Source: Catenaria anguillulae PL171 (lineage: Eukaryota > Blastocladiomycota > Blastocladiomycetes > Blastocladiales > Catenariaceae). Taken from it: DNA of 21,743 nucleotides. The position numbers and the translations under genes are program-made. A model generated the notes under the pieces. It searched no databases, was not told the DNA's origin, and saw only the letters and a list, made by a program, of their open reading frames with translations. Below are positions 9,315 to 18,878 of this stretch, one piece after another. Location of the stretch: positions 1-21,743 of the forward strand of contig MCFL01000352.1 in NCBI GenBank assembly GCA_002102555.1, given 5' to 3'. The first letter of the stretch is position 1; every line of letters starts with the position of its first letter.

Positions 9315-10670
9315 TTACTTCTTTGCACGCTTCTCTGCAGGACGCTCATCCTCCGAGCCACCGCCGTTGGCATGCTCAACGTCCCCACTTGCCTCTGGAC
9401 TTGAGCTGCGCTGCCGCTTGACTCCGCCTTGCCCCTGCTGCTCGTCTCCTCCTTTTCATCTCCTCTCCTTCACCACCTTGGGCATCTTGCTGGCCGTCCT
9501 CACCGCTGCGCTTTGCCCCGCGCCCCCTGCCCTTTGTCCTTTCCTTGACCTTGCGCTCGGGCATCACCTCGGCCAATGCCTTGCCCCAATCGCCTCCATT
9601 CTCAAGGACCTTGATGATAATCTCAAAGCAATGGTTGACGGCCAAGACGCGGCGCGACACAAGCTTGATGTGCTCGCCAATGGGAAGCTGCGCATGGGCA
9701 ATGCCCTGCTCCTCTGCGCGGTTGAGGCACAGCTTTTTGAACTTGTTGTGGTCGACGAGGCCGCCAATGATGTAGGTTTTTCCGGGCTCAAAGGAGGTGA
9801 GGACGTTGGGTGAGTCGCCTGTCAGGTAGACGAGTGAGGACATTGGGATGGACGGAGGCGGAGGAAGGTTGGATTCGGTTGAATCCGACAAAGGCACAGT
9901 GGTTGATGATGTTGCGGCGTTGGATTCGGGCGCGAGCATGTCCATGTAGCCTTGCTGGTACAGCGGGAACTAATTTGATTGTCGGAGAGTGGAGTGAATC
10001 GTCAGCGATATTCGTCTGATTAATTTACAACATCATTGGAGAGAATCAACGCACATCCTCCCAATTGCGGAACGTTGGAAATTGGCTCTTGAGAATATCC
10101 TCCATTGCGCTCGACATGCCCGTGGCCATCAAATCCACACTCACGTCGTTCTTGCGATTGTTGGAGTAACAAAACGAAATCTGCTTGCATAGCGACTTTG
10201 CATCCTTGAGCTGCATCATGTGCCGGGGAAATCCATATCGATGATGACACGCACGCCCGTCGGCACACGGTCCTTGTTGAACCGTTTCACGGGGCGTGGC
10301 GGCAGACCGGCCTCACGCCGCTCCTTGCGTTTCTCCTTGATGCGCTGGCGCTCGAGCGCGCGCTTTTCCAAGCGTTTGGCCTTGCTTTCGTAAAGGCCAG
10401 ATCCTTGGCGTAGCGGCGGCGGGCAGATTTTGAGAGTTGCGAGAGTTCTTCTTCGGAGAGAACCTTGAAGGCGCCCTCGAGCTCGATTGGCGCGTCATCA
10501 TCACCCTCGGCGTCGCCGACTTGGACCTGGGCATTCACATTGGCGACAGCAGATTGGTCGGTGGGTTTGGCGGCACCGACGGAAGCGGAGGCGGGAGCGC
10601 CTGGCCTGTTTCTCGGGAAGTCGGATGTGTTTTGGTTCATTGTTGGTTCATTCATGTGTGTGCGGTTCAT
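9315..10670 (-). CDS. TRM10: tRNA (guanine-9-N1)-methyltransferase TRM10
   Basis: Two exons (10670-10055 and 9969-9315, intron 9970-10054 with gtgcgt donor) encode about 420 residues. TRM10 is a SPOUT-fold enzyme that methylates N1 of purine 9 in tRNA with S-adenosylmethionine. Seen: a Lys/Arg-rich N-terminal helix (RLEKRALERQRIKEKRKERR), VRVIIDMDF, SLCKQISFCYSNNRK, then in exon 2 SLVYLTGDSPNVL, TYIIGGLVDHNKFKK, HAQLPIGEHIKL and RRVLAVNHCFEIII. These are the family's core motifs in order. Reading needs one missing base in a T run near 10392, one in a C run near 10238, and one extra base in an A run near 9456. Without the last, the protein ends at 9376; with it, a more natural tail (...DERPAEKRAKK) ends at 9315. 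The start could be the Met at 10670 or 10655. Confidence 0.9.
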
Positions 10671-10915
10671 TCTGTGAGCACAGCTCGTTACGACCACAAT
10701 CCACGCTCCACGATCCATGCACGGAGTTCTGCGTGCGCATTTCAAGGTCAGCTCATGACACGTGACGCGTGTCTCGCACTTGCCACGCCCCGGCCCTCAC
10801 CGTTCATCCGCCGTCTCGCAATCCCTCCCCATCCCCACAACCACAACCACAACCCAAATTCGTCTGTGTGTGTGTGTGTGTCTCCCCCAAGGTGCTGCAT
10901 TAACAGTATCATTGT
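10671..10915. promoter_or_regulatory. divergent promoter region TRM10/TAT with E-box and TG repeat
   Basis: This 245-bp head-to-head interval contains CACGTG at 10759-10764 inside an imperfect inverted repeat (gacacg at 10757-10762, cgtgtc at 10768-10773). A (TG)8 run lies at 10865-10880. CACGTG is the classic core for bHLH factors such as Cbf1 and Pho4 in fungi. Its use here is inference. Confidence 0.4.
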
Positions 10916-12379
10916 ATGAAATCAACCATGTCAGCCCAGCATCAGCATCAGCATCAGCAGCAACAGCAGCAAGCCTCGGCCCTCTCTGGCTCTGGCCGCA
11001 AGGGCTGGTCGTGCCCATGACCATCACGTCCGAGCGCACGTCCAACCCGATCCGCGCCATTGTTGACAACATGAAGATTGCACCCAACCCGGCAAAGCCT
11101 GTCATCTCGCTCGCCCTCGGAGACCCGACCGTCTTTGGCAACTTCAACGTCCACAAGTCCGTCAGCGACACCCTCACCAAGCATTTGCACTCCGGCAAGG
11201 CCAACGGATACCCGCCCGCCCACGGCATGGAGGCCGCACGCGCCGCCATTGCCAAAAAGTACACGGTAGAGGCGGCGCCCTTGACGGCCAATGACGTCAT
11301 CATTGCGTCCGGTTGCTCGGGCGCAATCGATTTGTGCATCACGGCCATGGCCAACCCGGGCCAGACCATCTTGTTGCCCAGGCCAGGGTTCCCGCTCTAT
11401 CAGACGCTGGCGGATTCCAAGGGAATCAAGATCAAGTACTACAACCTTGACGTACGTTCCTCAGATCTTCTGGCCTGTCAAGCCCCAGCTCCGCTTCAGA
11501 TTGCTTACTCTCTGCTGCACGATATCTTGGTTCATAGCCCAAGCGCAACTGGGAAATCGATCTTGTTCACCTCGAGTCTCTCATCGACTCGACAACGGCC
11601 TTTATCCTTATCAACAACCCCTCCAACCCCTGCGGCTCCAACTTTTCCCGCCCGCACCTCGAGTCTGTTCTCGCACTCGCCGAAAAGCACTACTTGCCCA
11701 TCTTGGCCGACGAAATCTACGCCGACATGGTCTTTGAGGGGCAAATTTTCACCCCGCTCGCGTCCATCCCGTCGCCCGTGCCCGTCGTGTCAGTGGGCGG
11801 CCTCGCCAAGCGCTGGCTCGTGCCCGGATGGCGTGTTGGATGGATTCTCGTGCACGACCGCCCGCAAAACCCCGTCCTGGGCGCAATTCGCACTTCGTTG
11901 CTCAAGCTGAGTCAGTTGATTATTGGCGCCAATTCCGTCATTCAGGCCGCGTTGCCAGAGATTTTGCACGACACGCCCCAAGAGTTTTACGACCACACCA
12001 ACGCGCAGCTCGAGAAGCATGCCAAGGTGGTTCAGGAGGAGTTGGGCAAGGTCAGCGGGTTGCAAATTGTGGTGCCTCAGGGTGCCATGTACGTCATGGT
12101 TGGTGAGTAACCTTGAACCTTCGCTTCCGCCGTCAGCCTGGACATGACACTGACCACCGCTCTTCTTATGTTTTTGGTGTCGACGTGACCCAGTTCAAGG
12201 ACATTCCTAACGATATTGTCTTCACCGAGTTCCTCATGGCCGAAGAATCGGTCATGGCCTTGCCCGGGCAGTGCTTTGGATACCCAAACTTTTTCCGGAT
12301 CGTTACCTGTCCCGTCGAGGACAAGCTGCGTGAGGCGTGCCGTCGGATTGCCGAGTTGTGTGCTCGCCACCATGTGTGA
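10916..12379 (+). CDS. TAT: tyrosine aminotransferase (PLP-dependent, class I)
   Basis: Three exons (10916-11451, 11538-12102, about 12177-12379) encode about 434 residues. The enzyme transaminates tyrosine with 2-oxoglutarate, using pyridoxal phosphate. A Gln/His-rich start (HQHQHQHQQQQQQ) leads to TSNPIRAIVDNMKIAPNPAK, LALGDPTVFGNF, SGCSGAIDLCI, LLPRPGFPLYQTLADSKGI, INNPSNPCGSNFSR, ILADEIYADMVF and the PLP-lysine motif GGLAKRWLVPGWRVGW (Lys codon 11808-11810). The match to animal TAT is strong throughout. Two oddities: a base is missing near 11010 (expected KGWSVPMTI, as in TAT), and intron 2 (gtgagt donor) would end tttttg rather than tttttag just before GVDVTQF. Both look like single-base assembly losses. 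The start could be 10928. Confidence 0.94.
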
Positions 12380-12677
12380 TGCGATTATGCGAGTCATTGT
12401 GGGCCATGTACCTTGTTTTGCCGTTGTGCTGTTCAATCAAGTGCAATGTACTACATTTCTTTGATGCACAGCCCTCACTGATGACTGAAGAGCTTGCTTG
12501 CCAACACAGCCAATACAGCAGAGCTGCTGGTCACTTGAGCGACTCGTGCGCCGTCCCGATGGCCCATGCTGCGTCCCGACGCTATTCATTCTCTTGGTCC
12601 CTTGGTTATACTTAATGACATGACGACAGGTTTGGACGGCGGTCCAACCACGTTTTCGTGTCTGGAAAACGAATTCT

Positions 12678-12710
12678 CTTCCAGAACAACTGTGGCGCCT
12701 GTTCTGGAAG
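12678..12710. promoter_or_regulatory. perfect 11-bp inverted repeat, heat-shock-element-like
   Basis: cttccagaaca at 12678-12688 and tgttctggaag at 12700-12710 are exact reverse complements, separated by 11 nt. Each arm contains TTCnnGAA, the core spacing bound by heat-shock factor. It lies about 300 bp after TAT and about 770 bp before the permease. It could instead fold as a hairpin in a transcript. Confidence 0.4.
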
Positions 12711-13335
12711 CATGTTCTCGATGCACGCCTTTTGGTCAACAGATGCTTGCAACACACTTATCGCCATCACCCACCTCGTGCATATCTTGCTGCAATGAAA
12801 TCACGGCTCCGGAAGGCTGCTGTCCTCGGCACATGACCTCATGCATCTTCTACCTTCTCTTCTAGCTGCTCATCTCTTCATTCCCGGCCGACGCCGGCCC
12901 TTGGCGCAGCTGCAACCACGTTTTCGGCCATGAGTCTATTCTCTCCCACCATCCCTCGCAGCGGCCAATTTCACCAAACCTCAAGTGGCATGATTCGCAA
13001 CCATTCGCTGCCTCAATGGTTTCTGGCCAGCCCGTTCACGCTCACGTTTTCGGGTTTGTCATCCGCTGATACTCACGCCGAGCGAGCACTGCGCGACCAC
13101 GGCCGGCAGCCCAAGATCTTCATGGCGCGCGGCGGTGATGGCGCTGTCAAGTGGGTGATTGCGTGTGTAGGTGCACGTTGGTCTGGATATTGGCGGAGAT
13201 GTAGCTCTCACGTTTTTGCGGCAGCAGGCGACATTTTGTCACCCACACGACGAAGGACGACTCATGCTCTCGCCGTCCCTGTACTTGGTCGACCATATAA
13301 GTTGACGCAGACCCTCTCCTTCCTCACGGACATGT

Positions 13336-13359
13336 ATCATCATCATCATCATCATCATC
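13336..13359 (+). repeat. (ATC)8 microsatellite
   Basis: Eight perfect atc units lie about 120 bp upstream of the phosphate permease start, probably in its promoter or 5' untranslated region. Confidence 0.9.
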
Positions 13360-13477
13360 TCCAACTCAGCGAGTTGCAAGCACAATCCTTCCCTTCACCC
13401 TGGATTCGACGCCCAACCTCCTTTTCTCGCTCTGATCCGCGTACATTGCTCGCCCCTTGTCAACCTTTTCTTTCGCA

Positions 13478-15338
13478 ATGCTGCCAGGAGAATTCTACTA
13501 CCTCGTCAGTACGCACCAGACTCATGATTCTCTCTCCCGTCAACTTTCGTGCAATCGCTGACTTATGTCTTGAACTGTAGTCGTCGCGTTTGTGGTCGCA
13601 TTCGCTGACAACTTTGCTAACGGTGCCAACGACGTCGCCAATGCGTTTGCCCCGTCGGTTGCTGCTCGCACCTTGACCATGAAGCAGGCTGTGCTCATCG
13701 CCCTCTTCACTGAGTACGCCTCGTTCTTTTTCAATCACATTGAATCCAGGACCGAGGGAAACTGATTCCTGTGCTTCGATCTCATGGATCTCAGGTTTGG
13801 TGGCGCTGTCCTTCTCGGCAGCAACACAGCCACAACCATCCGTGGCATTGTGCGTTCGGAATCATTCGCCGGCAACCCCGATGTCCTCATGCTTGCACTC
13901 GTCTGCTCCTTGATCGCATCCGCATCCTGGGTCCTCTTTTCATGCAGGCGCGGTTGGCCCATTTCGTCATCACACTCGATTGTTGCCGCCCTCGTCGGTA
14001 CTGCCATCCCAGCCTTTGGCTGGGGCTCGGTCCGTTGGGGCATGGACCGCGGCTTTGCGCGCATTGCCACATCCTGGGTCCTTTCGCCCATCTGCGGCGG
14101 CGTCGTGTCGGCCATCTTGTTCCATGCGACCCGCGCGCTCGTCCTGCGGGCCGAAAACTCTTTTGAACGGGCCAAGAAGTTTATGCCACTCTTTTTCTTC
14201 TTTGGTGGCGCGCTCAACTCGTTCTTTATTGTGTTCGAGTCGCCCTACCTCGAAAAGACGTTTGGCGATTCCGTGTTTGCCGTGCTCGGTGTGTCGATCG
14301 GTATCGGATTTGTTTTCGCCCTGTGGTCCATCTTCTTTTACACTCCTTGGGTCGTTCGCATCAGTACGTTTTCGCACTTGGTACTCTGCTGTGGCAAGAG
14401 ATGCTCACGTTCTTAAATCCGTGTTTTTTTTTTTTTTTTTTTTTTCCACAGTCGAGAACAATGAAGACTTGCGTGTCTGGCACCTCTTCTACATGCCCTT
14501 TGTCGGCCCTCGCCCACGCACCCTCGACACCATTGCCGAAACGGCCCAGCTGGACGAGAAACACGCCAACAAGCCCGTGTGGGAACGCAACGCCGACACG
14601 CTCAACTACATGTACCAGCGGCCCGAGCGCAAGGGCTTCTTGGGACGCATGAAATCGGCGTTGTTGCACGGTGTCGAGCAAGACGTCAACACCGTCACGG
14701 ACGAGGGTTTGCGAGCCGTGCACTCGGCGGCCGAGCGGTACGACGCGCGCACCGAGCACCTGTACACATTCCTTCAAGTGTTCACGGCCATGTGTGCGAG
14801 TTTTGCGCATGGCGCAAATGACGTGGCCAACGGTATCGGCCCACTGGCATCTGTGATCGAGATTCACCGCACCGGCAAGATCCCGCGGTCCGCTCCAATT
14901 CCAATTGAGCTGCTTGCATTCGGCGGTCTGGCGATTGATGCGGGTCTGTTCTTTTACGGGTACAATGTGATCAAGACGCTCGGCAACAAGCTCATGTACC
15001 ATTCGCCATCGCGCGGGTTCTGCTTTGAGACGGGCGCCGCGCTCACCGTGTTGACGGCAGCCAAGCTCGGGTTGCCCGTGTCGTCGTCGCAGTGTTTGGT
15101 CGGATCGGCCGTGGGCGTGGCGATTTCAACAGGCAATTGGAGGACCGTCAATTGGCGCAAATTGGGTGTGATCTTTGTAACTTGGGTATGCTTGGTTTCA
15201 CATTTCGTTGGTTGTGCTTCTCATGCAGTACTGACTTGATGTTTCCGTGATATTGATTCATAGGTTTTGACTGTTCCTGTTGTCGCTTGCCTGTCGGCGG
15301 GCATCTTCTCGTTCGCCGCATACGCTCCGTCCGTGTAA
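13478..15338 (+). CDS. PHO-4: PiT-family inorganic phosphate permease (PHO-4 / SLC20)
   Basis: Five exons (13478-13508, 13581-13713, 13795-14363, 14452-15185, 15264-15338) give 513 residues with an intact frame. The protein is a plasma-membrane sodium- or proton-coupled phosphate symporter. The two inverted halves each carry the family signature: FANGANDVANAFAPSVAART near residue 20 and HGANDVANGIGPLASVIE near residue 365. They are separated by a large hydrophilic loop (RPRTLDTIAETAQLDEKHAN onward). SNTATTIRGIV and LPVSSSQCLVGSAVGV are further conserved blocks. The C-terminus is hydrophobic and ends AAYAPSV. Exon 1 is only 31 nt. Intron 3 has a 22-T polypyrimidine tract directly before its acceptor. 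Confidence 0.95.
14424..14445 (+). repeat. 22-nt poly-T tract in intron 3 of the permease
   Basis: An unbroken run of 22 T lies immediately before ccacag at the 3' end of the intron, serving as an extreme polypyrimidine tract. Its true length is uncertain, given the homopolymer errors elsewhere in the window. Confidence 0.85.
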
Positions 15339-15759
15339 TTCCCATTTTGTTGTTTCCTCAAGGTTTTGGCAAGACTTTGTGGCTGTTCAAGAATTCATAT
15401 AGATTTCCATATGGTTTCCGTCAGCTTGTCACGCTGCGGTATGTTAATAGTCCACAATGAGTACTTTGAGTTCATGTTGGCCGTGCCTGGGTCAACATTC
15501 ACAAATCAAGTAAAGTAGTAATTGGTTGATGGACGTGATCCTATCTGTACAACTCAACCATAAACGGTGGAACTACTACAAAAAATGGCATCACATAGGC
15601 CGGTCGATAACACCCAGAAACAGCGAGCAACACTGACGCCATTCAAACTTGCTTGGCTCATGATCACTCGTCAACGCCATTGATCCCACCGTGCTCACCC
15701 GTGGCAGCCACAATCAAGGTGCGTGGAGAATCATGTAGTGTCAATAACTTTTCCATGGC
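15339..15759. other. intergenic region, convergent gene ends
   Basis: This is the 3' flank shared by the permease (+) and the unrecognised gene (-). It is more AT-rich than the genes around it. No gene or strong hairpin was seen. Confidence 0.4.
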
Positions 15760-16751
15760 CTAGTCGTACCCGCACATTTCCTCATTTGTATATTGCCCGT
15801 GGCCCTTTTCGCACCCGTCGCCGAACACGCTCGCTGACCACAACCGCATTTCCGCCACTGATTCATGCGGCGCCATGCGGTTGAGGTGTTCGAGGAGGAG
15901 TGCGAGCGCATCACAATCGACCGCCCGGCGCGTCGGACAGTCGACCAACTTTTCGATGACCACGACGAGCCTCGAAACGGTGGGAGCGGACATGGGTTTG
16001 CGTGGCACCGCGGCTGGTCGAGCTGCAATAGGCTGGCGCAAAATGAGTGGCTGGATCTGAGAGGTTTGGGTCCACCAAATGAAGCAACTGGAGGGTATTG
16101 GATTTGGATGACGTCGGCGGAAGGATCGCGTTTGGGAGCTGGAGGTACGCTTGCTTGCCTGCGCGAGCGTGGGAAGCCACCATGAACTCGTTGCAGCGGG
16201 CGGCAAAGTGTCCCAATAGTCGGTGCGACGGGCACCAGTCGACAGGTCATGCTGACTGTCATTAATGCTAGCATCTGCGGTGGTAGCACTGTTTGTCGAG
16301 TAGCCGACGCCAAACCACTCGCCTTGAGGGGCAGCCAGAGACGCGGCAGCATCCTCCTCCACAGCCTTGACGAGGGCCTGGTCCGTCCCTTCTTGCCGCT
16401 TGTACAGCTCGTACAACATCAACTCCATCATCTCCTTGTACTCAGGGAGGATCTTGCCGTCCTTGTCACGGGGCGGGATTCCGCCGGTTGGATCACACCA
16501 GTTCGGGTCGTCCATCGAAAGCAAGCTGCGCCGATGGAATTCATGGACTTCCGCGGTAGAGACGCTACGCGGGTCCATGATGCGGAAGGTGGCGCGAGAT
16601 GAGCCGGTTGTGCCGTGCTCGTCGTGTTCTTGGAGCTCCTCTGCCCGGTTGGTTTGTAACCGTTCGAGTCGTCAGAGCTGGGCACGGCTGCAGTCTGGTC
16701 GGGTGGCGACGAGGTAGGCGCAGTCACGGCCGCCACGACGGCGGCGAGCAT
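15760..16751 (-). CDS. unrecognised conserved-looking protein
   Basis: A 272-codon frame runs from ATG at 16578 to 15760. Its N-terminal third is charged and well structured (STAEVHEFHRRSLLSMDDPN, WCDPTGGIPPRDKDGK, EYKEMMELMLYELYKRQEG). The middle is Ser/Pro/Arg-rich and low in complexity. The C-terminal ~90 residues look folded again (RLVVVIEKLVDC, LALLLEHLNRM, EMRLWSASVFGDGCEKGHG). Coding character extends upstream: LQTNRAEELQEHDEHG precedes the Met in frame. If one C is missing near 16670, this joins MLAAVVAAVTAPTSSPP starting at 16751, giving about 330 residues. A short exon further upstream is possible (QHCQSHGCGG). I recognise no family. It is on the same strand as VPS25, about 400 bp downstream of it. 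Confidence 0.55.
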
Positions 16752-17152
16752 GGCAGAAGCAGCAGCCGCGTTGGCACCACCACACCCGTGGGACTGGCAA
16801 TGTTGCCGAGGCGACAGCTACTGGCAAATCGACCAGTGTCGAACCTGAAGAGAAACCCGGCAGAAATATAATATCGATACTTATCGTGAATGCCTCGCAC
16901 CTTGTGACCCGGCCGGCAGACCGGAGACTGGTCGTGACTTAAGTAGAGTGGGAATGTGGGCTACCTGAGTCCCGTTCAACGAGTCCAGTGCCCCGCTCGA
17001 TGCGAAAAATGTGCAGCATAGCATCGCTGAGGTGTAGTCGACTGGGTATGTATGCGTTTGCAAGAATGGAGACCCAAGGCAGCATGGAGACACCGATACA
17101 TTGTGAAAGGTGACCCATGCATGCATGAGCGTTACGACGGGTCTGCAGCATG
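16752..17152. other. intergenic region between VPS25 and the unrecognised gene
   Basis: This presumably holds the VPS25 3' end and the promoter (possibly a first exon) of the unrecognised gene on the minus strand. A palindromic ccatgcatgcatg stretch lies near 17115. No clear gene. Confidence 0.35.
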
Positions 17153-17804
17153 TCATAAAAACTTGAACCCAAGCTCGTCCGCCTTCTCGGCCATGTTGAT
17201 CATGGACACCTTGCCCTGCTTTGTCAAATCCTTGACCACTCGAATAAACAATTGCTCGTCCATTTCGGCAAACTCTGCAAATCCGCTATGCTCGTCAGCC
17301 TTCCGCCGCTCCGTCAATAGCAAAGCAGAATGGCATGAGCAAGACACGCACCTTCATCCGTCACATACTCGCCAAACCGCATCTCATACCCAGTCACGAC
17401 CGATCCGTAAATCCGTTCCTCTTTGCCCATTCGCACAAAACATTTCCCCACTCTGCGACCGACTTCCACAGCACCAGCACGGCCGACTTGTCGCCGGCAC
17501 CGCCCTTTGACCCCGTTGCCGACCACTCGGCCAATCCGCTCTTGACGCATTCACGGAAGATGGCTGCGGCCATTTCGCGCGAAACGCTTCGGTTAATCCC
17601 CGCGTTCGCAAACAAGTCGAGGCTCAATGAGACGTTCAGGTCGAGCCGGTACAGCTTGTGATGCGCGCAGTAGGCGCGGATCAGGTCGGTCCAGGCGGCC
17701 ATTTGGCGGTCGCGTGAGGGCAGGTGTGGTTGGAGGGTGAAGAAGGGCGGGAACGAGTAGATTGGCGGGAAGGTGAAGGGCGCAGGGCTGAGTGTTGCAG
17801 ACAT
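17153..17804 (-). CDS. VPS25: ESCRT-II subunit VPS25
   Basis: Two exons (17804-17352 and 17274-17153; intron donor gtgcgt) encode 191 residues, the usual length (human 176, yeast 202). VPS25 is the two-copy subunit of ESCRT-II. It links VPS22/VPS36 to ESCRT-III during sorting of ubiquitylated cargo into multivesicular bodies. Seen: YSFPPFFTLQPHLPSRDRQM with the PPFF motif that docks to the partner subunits, MAAWTDLIRAYCAHHKL of winged helix 1, WKSVAEWGNVLCEWAKRNG, and winged helix 2 starting at VTDEEFAEMDEQLFIRVVK and ending ELGFKFL. One T is missing from a T run near 17410, otherwise the frame would stop before the second domain; I take this as an assembly error. Confidence 0.93.
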
Positions 17805-18057
17805 GATTGCTGGGAGTTGGAAATGGCATGTGCTTGGTACTTGATGTGTTCATTGAATGCTGCTGTGTTGGTGACATCATACAAGTTTTGCCGCCGGGCG
17901 GCAACTGGCAGAGGTCATTAGCTGATTGTGGTGGGGAATCGACAAAATTTTTGGCAGACTTTCTCCCGGCCCGTGTCATCGCACATCCAAGCAATCAGTT
18001 CTCGGTTCTCGGTCGTTGTCTCTTGTCGTCTACATCTGAATCCCTCAATCGGCCGTC
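17805..18057. promoter_or_regulatory. divergent promoter VPS25/ACOT13 with 17-bp palindrome
   Basis: This 253-bp gap lies between two start codons. Near its middle, 17888-17904 reads ttgccgccgggcggcaa, a perfect palindrome of 8-bp arms around one G. CCG/CGG half-sites of this type are bound by Zn2Cys6 factors in fungi, and the half ggcggcaa also resembles the Rpn4 box. Which, if any, applies is inference. Confidence 0.45.
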
Positions 18058-18723
18058 ATGAGCGCAGTCCGTCACCTTGTCACCAAGGCTCAGGCGCTTG
18101 GCAACTGCCTTGCCATTGTCCAGAAATGCATTGACAAGCGAGGCTACGATTCTCTCATCTTGAGCGGGGTTCGTTCTGTGCTCATTTCTGTGCTCATGCT
18201 CTTCATACATACATTGGATGAATTCTCTGACGGCCCGAGAGATTCGAATGCTTAGCTCCACATTTCGGACGCTGATCCAGCGGGCAAAGTCCAATGCTCC
18301 ATGGTGGTCGAAGACAGGCACCTGGTATGTCCACGCTGACTTGTCGAGACACAACCGTGATTTCCCTTCCCTAACATTGATGCACAGAACGTCAATGGTA
18401 CCCTTCACGGTGGCGTCTCTGCAACACTCGTCGATGTCGTCGGGTCGCTCGCTGTCGGCGCAATGGGCTACCATGGCACAGGAGTTTCTGCCGACATTCA
18501 AGTGTCGTACTTGGCTGCTCCCAAAGTTGGCGACAAGCTGCACATGTCGGCCGTGGCCGACAAGGTTGGCAAGACACTGGCATTCACGCGTGTCGAGATT
18601 TTTGGGGCAGACAACAAGTTAGCGGTGCGTGGAAGCCATACAAAGTATGTACGGGGGATGAAGCATATGCTGGACGGGGAGCGAGCGCAGCATCACGGGC
18701 ATGGACATGGGCAGAAAAAGTAG
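18058..18723 (+). CDS. ACOT13: acyl-CoA thioesterase, ACOT13/THEM2-like hotdog protein
   Basis: Three exons (18058-18168, 18256-18324, 18388-18723) encode 171 residues with an intact frame. The protein hydrolyses long-chain acyl-CoA; the animal homologue is mitochondria-associated. The hotdog domain begins near HISDADPAGKVQCSMVV and reads NVNGTLHGGVSATLVDVVGS, VSADIQVSYLAAPKVGD, GKTLAFTRVEIF and RGSHTKYV. The active-site set of human THEM2 (Asn50, His56, Gly57, Asp65, Ser83) is matched at exact spacing by Asn61, His67, Gly68, Asp76 and Ser94. The N-terminus (MSAVRHLVTKAQALGN) is basic and could be an import signal. A His-rich tail (QHHGHGHGQKK) follows the domain and is not typical of the family. 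Confidence 0.92.
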
Positions 18724-18878
18724 AGGATTTGTCAGCATTTGCACGGGCAGGTAATGGCGTGGGTCGGGCGGGCACATATGGACGGAATGTGGGTCGTTGG
18801 GCAATTGCTATATAGATATGTAAACGATGAGACGGGGGCTAAAATCAATGGAAACAGCATTATGCGCGGTATCCAGAC

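Larger units (their letters stand above)
12380..13477. other. 1.1-kb intergenic region between TAT and phosphate permease
   Basis: No reading frame here resembles a protein. It holds a perfect 11-bp inverted repeat at 12678-12710 (listed separately) and an (ATC)8 microsatellite at 13336-13359. The last part, just before the permease start, is pyrimidine-rich and presumably its promoter. It is long compared with the other gaps in this part of the window. Confidence 0.4.

Noticed and set aside
12930-13580. 216-codon frame containing a His7 run
   Set aside because: The His run is just the ATC microsatellite, the rest has no domain, and the frame overlaps the permease start and first intron.
16700-16860. 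Minus-strand segment CRLGNIASPTGVVVPTR as the start of a queuine tRNA-ribosyltransferase
   Set aside because: The similarity is short and the frame stops soon after, without the PHLTPD block or the rest of the enzyme.
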